Assembly (NCBI RefSeq): GCF_029633825.1
Contig: NZ_CP090641.1
Coordinates: forward strand, 868,001-932,000
Reading direction: 5' to 3'
Length of the DNA: 64,000 nucleotides
Source of the DNA: Burkholderia contaminans
GTDB taxonomy: Bacteria > Pseudomonadota > Gammaproteobacteria > Burkholderiales > Burkholderiaceae
This document shows positions 56,645-64,000 of this stretch, piece by piece (positions within the stretch are counted from its first letter, which is position 1; every line of letters starts with the position of its first letter). Both the position numbers and the translations under genes were made by a program. Below the pieces are notes generated by a model. The model was not told the DNA's origin. It saw nothing but the letters and a program-made list of their open reading frames with translations, and ran no database searches.

Positions 56645-58362
56645 GCGGCCTCCCCGCCTGCGGCACCGCGTTCGCGCCATAGCCGCGCATACAGCCCGCG
56701 CGCGGCCAGCAGCGCCGCATGCGTGCCGCGCTCGACAATGCGGCCGCGATCCATCACGAGAATCTGGTCCGCATGCCGGATCGCGTCGAGATCATGGCTG
56801 ACGATCACTCGCGTGCGCCTGTCGCCGCGCAGCGCATTGCGCAACGCAAGCCCGGTGTGAGGATCGAGCGCCGAGGCCGGTTCGTCGAGCAGCAGCAGCG
56901 GCGCGGGCGACAGCAGCGCACGTGCAATCGCCAGCCGCTGCAGTTCGCCGCCGGACAGCCGCGCGTCACGACCGCACACGCAGTCGTAGCCGCCCGGTAG
57001 CGTGTCGATGCGTTCGTCGAGACAGGCCGCGCGTGCGGCTGCGCGAATCGCGTCACGATCGGCATCGGGCCGGTAAAGCGCAATGTTCGCGGCGATCGAC
57101 ACGTCGAGCGCGGCGGCCTGCTGGAACACCATCGCCACCTGCTCGCGCAGCGTATCCGACGCGAGCAGCCGAAGATCGGCGCCGCCGAGCCGCACCGTGC
57201 CGTGGTCCGGATCCATGAAGCGCGCGAGCAGCATCAGCAGCGTGCTCTTGCCCGCGCCCGACGGCCCGACGATCGCGGTGGTCGTGCCGGCCGCGATCAT
57301 CGCATCGATATCGCGGAGGATCGGCGTGCCGTCGATGTCGACACTCGCGCCCAGTATCTCGATCGACGCATCGCGCGGCACCTTTGCGGCGCCATTGGCT
57401 GGCTCGGGCAAGGCCGGCTGCGCGAGCAAGGCGTCGAGGCGTTCGGCAGCAGCGCGTGCTTCGCGCAATGCGTCGGCACCGTGACCGAGCGCACGCACCG
57501 GCGCCGCTACGGCCCATATCAAAAGTGCGAACGCGCACAGCTCACCGACGGGCAAGCGGCCTGAAGTGAGCCACATCGCGCCGAACACGACCCACGCGAG
57601 CAGGAACGGCGTGCCGAGCAGCACCTGCGTGCACGCACCGGGCCCGCCGACGCGGCCGACCCACACCGAAAACGCCTGTTCGAAGCGCCCGGTCGACGCC
57701 AGCGCGGCCGCCTCGATGCCGGCGCCCGGATACTGCCGCACGAGCGCCGGGTTCTGCGCGAGTTGCGCGTAGTCGCCCATCAGCTGTTCAAGCGCCGCGT
57801 TGCGTGACGCGACGGCCGGCGCGAACCGCGCCGAACGCATCCAGCGAAACAGCGCGGCGCCCGCGACGAGCGGCACGAGCGCAAACGCAAGCAGCGCGGG
57901 ATTCAGGTAAAGCAGGCACGCGAGCGCCGCGCACGGCACGACGATGAGTTGCGTGACATCGGCAGGCGCATGCGCGACGAGCTGGTGCAGCGCACGCACA
58001 TCCTGGTCGACGTGACGCGCGATGCGATCGCTGCCCGCCCGCGCGAACCAGCCGAGCGGCAAGCGTTGCAGATGATCGGCGAGGCGCCTGCGCAGGCGAT
58101 CGGCGAGATCGGCGTCGACCCGGTGCGTCAGATGCAGCGCGACCGTCTGGCCGCCCAGCCAGCACACGCCGGCCACCACGGCCGCGACGAGCCAGCCGCG
58201 GGCGGTCGCGTCGAGCTGCGCCGTCGCGCGCCACGCGTCGGCGAACCAGCCGAGCGCGAGCCAAGGCACGAGCGAGGCGACACCGGCCAGCGCCTGCAGC
58301 ACGACCGCCGCCACGAGCGGCACCGCGAACGGCCGCAACATCGAAAACAACGGCCGCTTCAT
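56641..58362 (-). CDS. pchH: ABC transporter PchH, permease-ATPase
   Basis: A 573-residue half-transporter with six helices then an ATPase with Walker A GPSGAGKST, signature LSGGELQR and LLLLDEPASALD. Overlaps pchG and pchI by ATGA on both sides. Its partner is PchI. The paired arrangement is as in pchFGHI of Pseudomonas and Burkholderia. Confidence 0.92.
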   Translation of the reverse strand: MKRPLFSMLRPFAVPLVAAVVLQALAGVASLVPWLALGWFADAWRATAQLDATARGWLVAAVVAGVCWLGGQTVALHLTHRVDADLADRLRRRLADHLQRLPLGWFARAGSDRIARHVDQDVRALHQLVAHAPADVTQLIVVPCAALACLLYLNPALLAFALVPLVAGAALFRWMRSARFAPAVASRNAALEQLMGDYAQLAQNPALVRQYPGAGIEAAALASTGRFEQAFSVWVGRVGGPGACTQVLLGTPFLLAWVVFGAMWLTSGRLPVGELCAFALLIWAVAAPVRALGHGADALREARAAAERLDALLAQPALPEPANGAAKVPRDASIEILGASVDIDGTPILRDIDAMIAAGTTTAIVGPSGAGKSTLLMLLARFMDPDHGTVRLGGADLRLLASDTLREQVAMVFQQAAALDVSIAANIALYRPDADRDAIRAAARAACLDERIDTLPGGYDCVCGRDARLSGGELQRLAIARALLSPAPLLLLDEPASALDPHTGLALRNALRGDRRTRVIVSHDLDAIRHADQILVMDRGRIVERGTHAALLAARGLYARLWRERGAAGGEAA

Positions 58363-59411
58363 GCGGCGCGCTCCAGCAGCATGCCGAGCGTGGCCGCGCA
58401 CGCGTCGCCCGGTGGCTGCTCCGGAAAGCCGAGCTGCATCGTCAGTTGCTGCCAGACACGCGTCACGTCGATGCTGCGCTGGTTGCACGCCTGCAGCCCT
58501 TCACCCGCAACGAGCCGATCGACCGCGCGCACGGCCGCTTGCGGCCAGCTGCGCGCATGAATCGCGCCCCACGTGTCGCGCGCGTCGTCGCAGATCTGGA
58601 TGCTCGGCATGTCGCTGCCCGTCGCATCGCCGAAGATCGGGAACAGCCCGTGTTCGTCGATCTCCGGCTCACGCAACGCGGGGGCCCACCACAGCGGGCC
58701 GTGCGGCGACGCGAGCGTCCACGTGCCGGCGTCCGTCGTCAGCGTGATGCCGAACAGCAGGCTCATCCGGCCATCGTCGGCCGCCGCCATTTCGTTGTGC
58801 ACGCGCAGCGACACCGGTGTTTCGGCCAGCACCATCGCGCACTCGCGCATCGACGACAGTGCCGGCCCGACCGGCTCGACCGACCACGGGCCCACGCCCT
58901 GCAGCGCGGCCGCGAGCACGTCGAGCGCCGCGAAACTGGCCTGCACCGAGCACACCACATCCGCATGCACCGGCGCGCTCGTTTCGCGCAGCCGTCGCGC
59001 GACGGCGATGAAGCGCGAGACGACCGGCAGGTTCGGATAGAAGCTGTTGAGCAGGCAGCGGCGGCCATGACGCGACGCGGTGCGCAGCACGCGACTCCAT
59101 TCGTCGGGCAGCAGCGGATGCTCGATCACGACGTCGATTCCGCGTTCGAGCAGCCGGCACGCGAGCGCGGCCCCGTCGGCGCCGCGCGCCGCACCGCCGA
59201 CCGCCACGCACGCGACGCGCACATCCTCCGGCAGCGATTCGGGTGCGTCGAACACGGGCGCGCCGACACGCGCGGCCAGCGCGGCGGTGCGCGCGCTGCC
59301 TTGCCCGAGGATGCCCGCGACACGATACGCGCCGGACGCAGCGAGGCCCGCCGCATAGAACTGGCCGAAGCGTGAGCCGGCCACGACGACCGGCAGCGGA
59401 TGGACCTTCAT
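58359..59411 (-). CDS. pchG: thiazolinyl imide reductase PchG
   Basis: A 350-residue NADPH-dependent enzyme. It starts PLPVVVAGSRFGQFYAAGL with the Rossmann Gly motif, followed by VIEHPLLPDEW and CLLNSFYPNLPVVSRFIAVARRL, typical of PchG/Irp3. It reduces the thiazoline ring carried on PchF to thiazolidine in pyochelin synthesis. The ATG overlaps the pchF stop. Confidence 0.93.
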   Translation of the reverse strand: MKVHPLPVVVAGSRFGQFYAAGLAASGAYRVAGILGQGSARTAALAARVGAPVFDAPESLPEDVRVACVAVGGAARGADGAALACRLLERGIDVVIEHPLLPDEWSRVLRTASRHGRRCLLNSFYPNLPVVSRFIAVARRLRETSAPVHADVVCSVQASFAALDVLAAALQGVGPWSVEPVGPALSSMRECAMVLAETPVSLRVHNEMAAADDGRMSLLFGITLTTDAGTWTLASPHGPLWWAPALREPEIDEHGLFPIFGDATGSDMPSIQICDDARDTWGAIHARSWPQAAVRAVDRLVAGEGLQACNQRSIDVTRVWQQLTMQLGFPEQPPGDACAATLGMLLERAA

Positions 59412-62400
59412 TGCGCCTCCTTCAGGCGGGTGTCGACAAACGCGGCATTCAGGCAGTCGAAATGACCGCCGGGGATATCGACGGCCGTGATGCCGCCGAG
59501 CGCCTGCGCCGTCCAGTATTCGGTGAGCGCGGCGCGCTGCTGCGGAATCAGCGGGTTGCAGCGCTCCGGCACGAACAGCCGCAACGCGCCCGCATACGGC
59601 GCGTCGCCGGCCCAGTGGCTCGCCTGCACCGAATGCATGAAAAGCCGGTACAGCCGTTCGCGTTCGTCGAGCAGCGGATGCGCGACCGTGTCCTGCATCG
59701 ACAATCCGGCGGCCGTGCGCAGCACGCGGCTGCGCAATGCATCGAGCGGCTCGCAGCGATCGCCGAAAATTTCCAGTTGCGCCTGCAGGCTGCCGGGCGC
59801 GAGACGCGCGGGGTCGGCCTTCAATGCGTCGGCGAGCGCGTCGGCCAGCACGTACGTTTCCGGAAACCCGAGCGCATCGAGCGGCAGCCCGAGCGTCGCC
59901 GCGAAATTGAACAGCACGAGCCGTTCGTCTTCGATCAGGTACGGAATCCGGTAGCTCGACACGATGTCCAGCGCGCGCACTTCGACGCCGAGCTGCGCCA
60001 GCGACTTCGCCATTTCGAGCGCGACCAGCCCGCCCGAGCAGTAGCCGAGCACGTCGACCTCGCGCACGCCGGTGCGCCACAGCGCATCGGCATAGCGCCG
60101 GCCGAACGTCGCATTCAGGTGGCATGCCGGCACATCGAGATAATCCTGCGCGTCGCGTACTGCGAAGCCGAGCACCGGGCCGAGCCGCGCGAGCGCCGGC
60201 ATCACCGGTCGATACGCATGCACGGTGCCGAGCCCTTCGTGCACGATCACGCGCGGTACGCCGTCGCCCGGTGCGAGCGGAATCGGACGCACGTCGGCAC
60301 GCACGCGCGGCGCGGGCGCATGAATGACCGCCGACGCGTGAGTCGTGCGCGGGGCGGCAGGCGGCGTTCCAGCCGCTTTCTGCTCACCCGCATCGCGCAG
60401 GCATTGCGCAAACGCAGCGGGCGTCGGTTGCGCCAGCACCCAGCGCAGCAGCCGGTCGAACGGATACGCTTGTGCGAGCGGTTCCTCGCCACGCAGCCGC
60501 GACACGAGCTGCGCGATCAGCAGCGAATCGCCGCCCGCCGCAAAGAAGTCCTGGTCCGGCGTGACGTTGCGCGTATCGAGCACCGCTTCCCACAAGCCGA
60601 TCAACCGGGCCAGCAGCGGATCGGCGGCGGTCTGTGCGTGGGCCGGTCGCGCGGCCGCCGGCTCCGGTTCGCGGATATCGGCAATGCCGGCCAGCGTACG
60701 GCGGTCGATCTTGCCGTTCGCGGTCACGGGCAGACGGTCGAGCACGCGCAATTGAGACGGCACCATGTAGCCCGGCACGCGCTCCGCGACGAACGCCAGC
60801 AGCGCGTCGGGTGCGATGCGTGCCGCGCCGCGCTTCACGTGCGCGAGCAGGATGTCGTAGCCGAGCACATCGAGCGGCGTGCCGGGCGCCACGCAACCGA
60901 GCGCGCGATCGCCGCCGTCCGACTGCAACCATTCGAGCCACTGCGCGCGCGGCACGAACAGCCGCGCCGACCCGGCACGCGCGTCGTTCGGCGTTTCCAT
61001 CATCAGCCCCTGGCTGATGCTGATCTCCGGATGCTCGGTCGTCAGTTCCTGGATCACCCACCACGCATCGGCCGCCGACAGCGCACGCAGCCCGGCGATC
61101 AGCGCGACCGTATCGCGCGCATTGTTCAGCGCGCCCGAGCTGATCGTGACGTCGATCGAATGCGGCGCGATGCCCTGCGCGTCGAACGGCGCGTTCATGT
61201 CGAACCGCACGAACCGCATCCACGGATACGCGGCGAAGCGCTCGCGCGCCGCTGCAAGGAAATAGCTCGACACGTCGCTGAACAGGTAGTCGATCCGCGC
61301 ACCCGCTTCGACCAGCGGTGCAAGGGCATCGACGATCGAACGCGTCGCCGCGGCCGTTCCCGCGCCGATCTCGAGGATGCGCCACGGACGCTGCGGCTCG
61401 CGCTCGACGACCGCGCGCACGGCGCGTGCCATCCCGTTGTGCAGTGCATGCGCATGTTCGCCGTCGCTGTACATCGCATCGGCAATATGCGATGCGCCTT
61501 CCGGGAACATCAGGCCGGCAGGCGACACGCTGCCGTCCACCTGCACGTCGATGCATCCCGCGCTGTCGCGGAAATAGTCGATGAGGACGGCCGGCCACAG
61601 TTCGGGCGATGCGTCTTGCGCGAATGCATCCCAGCATGCGTGTGCGTCGACGTGGCCGGCATCGGGCCGCAGACGCCAGCCCCCCGCTTCGGCATCCGCG
61701 CGCAGCACGCCATGCTTGTCGAGCATCGCGAGCCAGTGACGCAGCAGATGCCGGCGCGGCGCCGGCACGCGCAACCGTTCGCACAACGTCGCGAAATCCG
61801 TCGCAGCATCCTCGGTCAGCTCGCCTGCCGGCACGATCCACGCGGCCAGGGACGCAACGCAGGCCGCCTCGAGCCGGGCGACCGACCGCGCCACGTCCGC
61901 ATGCGCGGGCAAGCGCGCGGCGTCGAACGCCGTACGCACGTGCTTCGCGATCTCGTGCAGCGCGTCGTCCTGCGCTGACGCAGACGGCTCCACGGCGTGC
62001 AGCGAAGCGAAGCTCGCGAGCCGGCGCTCCGCACCTTCGCCGAGCACGATCGTCGCGGCTGCGCTGACGAGCGGATGCGCGGTCAGCGCAGCGTCGATCT
62101 CGGCCAGCTCGATCCGGTAGCCACGGATCTTCACCTGATCGTCCTGCCGCCCGAGGAATTCGAGCGAACCGTCGGCGCGCACGCGGCCAAGATCGCCGGT
62201 GCGATACAGCCTGCGCCCGTCGCGATGACGGATGAAGCGTTCGGCCGTGCGCTCGGGATCGTTCGCGTAACCCGTTGCGAGCCCGACACCGCCGATATGA
62301 ATCTCGCCGCGCACGCCGGGCGGGCACGGCCGGCCGAGTGCGTCGAGCACTTCCATCGTCTGCCCGGTCAGCGCGCGACCATAGGGAATGCTGGCAAGCT

Positions 62401-64000
62401 GCGTGTCCGCTGAACGAATCGGATGCTCGATCGACCAGATCGACGCCTCGGTCGCGCCGCCCAGGCTGAACAGCGCGCTGTCGGGCCAGCGCCGCCACCA
62501 GCGCGCGGGCAGCGTCACCGGAATCCAGTCGCCCGACCACAGCGCGCGGCGCGGGCCCGGCACGTCGAGCGCCGGTTCGCCTTCGAGGTAATCGATCAGC
62601 ATCTGCCCTTGCGCGGGCACCGAGTTCCACAGCGTCACGCGATGGCGCACCATCAGCTCGGCCCAGTGCGACGGATCGTTGCCGCGCGACGGATCCGGCA
62701 GCACGATGCACGCGCCGCGCGCGGTTGCGCCGAAGAAGTCGTAGACGGACAGGTCGAAGCTGAGCTCGGCCACGCCGAGCACGACGTCGCCGTCACCGAC
62801 TTCGTGGCGCGCATTGATGTCGGCGAGCGTGTTGCACACGGCCGCGTGGCTCAGCATCACGCCCTTCGGTTCGCCGGTGGAGCCCGACGTGTAGATCACG
62901 TAGGCGAGCGCGTCGCCGTCGATCTCGCGCGCCGCGCGCGGCGGCCATTGCGTGTCGATCGGCAACGTGTCGATATCGATGCGCGCGCACCCATCATGTT
63001 CGAAGTCGAGCGCCTGCACGCTGACGACCGCACGCACGCGCGCGTTGCGCAGGATCGCCTGTTGCCGTAGCGCCGGCTGGCGGCTGTCGACCGGCACGTA
63101 CGCGGCACCCGCCTGCACGATCGCGAGCACGGCCGCGAGCTGGTGCGCGCACTTCGGCATCAGCACCGCGACCGTGTCGCCCACGCCGACGCCGGCCTGC
63201 TCGAGTGCAGACCGCAGCGCCGCCGCGTGCTGCGCGACATCGCGATACGTGCGCGCCCCCTGCGCATCGATCACCACCGGCGCATCGGGCGTACGCAATG
63301 CCTGCGCGGCGAAGCCGGCCGCGATATGCGTATCCGCATCCGGATGGATCTCGGCGGCGGGCGCGGTGGACGGCAGCACGACGTCACCCTCGCGCGACCA
63401 CCATTCGGCGTCAGCCGCGAGCCGTTCCAGCAGCGCGACGTACGCGTCGAACATCGCCGCGGGCATGCCGTCCGGAAACAGGTCGTCGCGCACATCCCAG
63501 CCGATTTCCAGCCCGCCGAACTGGTCGGTCACCTGGCAGTCGAGCCAGACCTGCGGCGTCTGGCTGATCATGTAGAGAGGCGGCTCGGCGCGGCCCGCGT
63601 GCTCGCCGAGCAGGCGGCCCACGCTGCCGATACCGCTCGTGAACACCACCGGCATCAGCGCCGCCTCCTTGCCGCGCCGCCGCGCGAGTTCGCGCATCAC
63701 GTCGACACCGGTAAACGCGCGATGATCGAGGTCCTCGAACATCCGCACGCCGATCGTGCGCGCACGCTCGACGAAATCGCGCCCCTGCGTCGCGTCGACA
63801 GCAAGCAGACTCAATGCGGTGAAATCGCCGAGCACCGCGTCGATGCGCGGATGCACGGGCGGGCGGTTCAGCACCGTCAGGTTCAGGCAGAACGCGGGCG
63901 ACTGGCTCCAGCGGCCCACAACTTCGGCGAACGCGGCCAGCGCGACGCTTGCCGCGCTCAGCCCGAAGCGGCTTGCGTGTCCGCTCAACGCGGCCCATTG
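59408..64000 (-). CDS. pchF: pyochelin synthetase PchF (5' end outside window)
   Basis: About 1530 residues of a nonribosomal peptide synthetase, open through the right edge. In order: the C-terminal part of a cyclisation domain (first about 210 residues; QTPQVWLDCQV and EIGWDVRDDLFPDGM); a cysteine-activating A domain with YVIYTSGSTGEPKGV and SIWSIEHPI; inside the A domain, after DDQVKIRGYRIELAEIDAAL, a methyltransferase with LEIGAGTAA; the A-domain end LPVTANGKIDRRTL; a carrier domain FFAAGGDSLL; and a thioesterase with GYCSGG. It adds the second cysteine, N-methylates the ring and releases pyochelin. Confidence 0.95.
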   Translation of the reverse strand, partial: QWAALSGHASRFGLSAASVALAAFAEVVGRWSQSPAFCLNLTVLNRPPVHPRIDAVLGDFTALSLLAVDATQGRDFVERARTIGVRMFEDLDHRAFTGVDVMRELARRRGKEAALMPVVFTSGIGSVGRLLGEHAGRAEPPLYMISQTPQVWLDCQVTDQFGGLEIGWDVRDDLFPDGMPAAMFDAYVALLERLAADAEWWSREGDVVLPSTAPAAEIHPDADTHIAAGFAAQALRTPDAPVVIDAQGARTYRDVAQHAAALRSALEQAGVGVGDTVAVLMPKCAHQLAAVLAIVQAGAAYVPVDSRQPALRQQAILRNARVRAVVSVQALDFEHDGCARIDIDTLPIDTQWPPRAAREIDGDALAYVIYTSGSTGEPKGVMLSHAAVCNTLADINARHEVGDGDVVLGVAELSFDLSVYDFFGATARGACIVLPDPSRGNDPSHWAELMVRHRVTLWNSVPAQGQMLIDYLEGEPALDVPGPRRALWSGDWIPVTLPARWWRRWPDSALFSLGGATEASIWSIEHPIRSADTQLASIPYGRALTGQTMEVLDALGRPCPPGVRGEIHIGGVGLATGYANDPERTAERFIRHRDGRRLYRTGDLGRVRADGSLEFLGRQDDQVKIRGYRIELAEIDAALTAHPLVSAAATIVLGEGAERRLASFASLHAVEPSASAQDDALHEIAKHVRTAFDAARLPAHADVARSVARLEAACVASLAAWIVPAGELTEDAATDFATLCERLRVPAPRRHLLRHWLAMLDKHGVLRADAEAGGWRLRPDAGHVDAHACWDAFAQDASPELWPAVLIDYFRDSAGCIDVQVDGSVSPAGLMFPEGASHIADAMYSDGEHAHALHNGMARAVRAVVEREPQRPWRILEIGAGTAAATRSIVDALAPLVEAGARIDYLFSDVSSYFLAAARERFAAYPWMRFVRFDMNAPFDAQGIAPHSIDVTISSGALNNARDTVALIAGLRALSAADAWWVIQELTTEHPEISISQGLMMETPNDARAGSARLFVPRAQWLEWLQSDGGDRALGCVAPGTPLDVLGYDILLAHVKRGAARIAPDALLAFVAERVPGYMVPSQLRVLDRLPVTANGKIDRRTLAGIADIREPEPAAARPAHAQTAADPLLARLIGLWEAVLDTRNVTPDQDFFAAGGDSLLIAQLVSRLRGEEPLAQAYPFDRLLRWVLAQPTPAAFAQCLRDAGEQKAAGTPPAAPRTTHASAVIHAPAPRVRADVRPIPLAPGDGVPRVIVHEGLGTVHAYRPVMPALARLGPVLGFAVRDAQDYLDVPACHLNATFGRRYADALWRTGVREVDVLGYCSGGLVALEMAKSLAQLGVEVRALDIVSSYRIPYLIEDERLVLFNFAATLGLPLDALGFPETYVLADALADALKADPARLAPGSLQAQLEIFGDRCEPLDALRSRVLRTAAGLSMQDTVAHPLLDERERLYRLFMHSVQASHWAGDAPYAGALRLFVPERCNPLIPQQRAALTEYWTAQALGGITAVDIPGGHFDCLNAAFVDTRLKEAQ

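Overview
The window is very GC-rich, densely coded, and reads as a piece of a Burkholderia cepacia complex replicon. The main evidence is the pyochelin gene order at the right end (pchF-pchG-pchH-pchI, then fptA and an FptX-type permease), the many Burkholderia-type small families (DUF2917, DUF2946 and a DUF2964-like protein), and the codon usage. Assignment to the second chromosome is an inference from memory of where pyochelin genes lie in this group. No rRNA, CRISPR array, integrase or intact insertion sequence was seen. One tRNA, tRNA-Leu(GAG), is present.

Layout. (1) 1-4525: a PF10118-type hydrolase fragment, an alpha/beta hydrolase, two GNAT-like proteins and a PAP2-desaturase fusion, suggesting a lipid-tailoring group. 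(2) 4572-10948: secreted RNase T2, secreted and membrane proteins of unknown role, a lipoprotein, an XRE regulator, an HD hydrolase and a methyltransferase. (3) 11245-15885: a MacA-MacB-NodT-type tripartite exporter operon. (4) 15928-18558: a divergent MFS/LysR pair. (5) 18599-27286: the distal valine pathway (acyl-CoA dehydrogenase, enoyl-CoA hydratase, 3-hydroxyisobutyryl-CoA hydrolase, MmsB, MmsA), with an acyl-CoA synthetase and a divergent AraC regulator. (6) 27424-31190: an NfeD/slipin pair with a frameshifted nfeD, followed by an Abi_2-family defence-like gene lying between slipin and a deleted copy of the slipin 3' end. (7) 31266-36719: a Tat-exported HAD phosphatase and an operon of M24 peptidase-like protein, an EphD-like hydrolase/SDR fusion and a second PF10118 protein. 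(8) 36798-38854: a possible ribbon-helix-helix protein and two tandem DUF2917 modules, each with its own leader and terminator hairpin. (9) 39643-45128: an NCS2 purine permease, small proteins, a sigma54 activator with a repeated dyad in its leader, a ferredoxin and an SRPBCC protein. (10) 45221-46998: a copper group (DUF2946, CopC, PCuAC, small membrane protein). (11) 47098-49294: a LysE exporter, a leucine-rich-repeat protein kinase and tRNA-Leu. (12) 49487-64000: pyochelin uptake (fptX, PepSY, small membrane protein, fptA with a Fur box) and synthesis/transport (pchI, pchH, pchG, partial pchF), nearly all joined by ATGA overlaps.

The points most worth a second look are the duplicated leader-terminator-DUF2917 modules, the shared 22-bp dyad placed just before the ribosome binding sites of two unrelated genes, the Abi_2 gene bracketed by a 44-bp slipin repeat, the LRR-kinase, and several unusual domain fusions.
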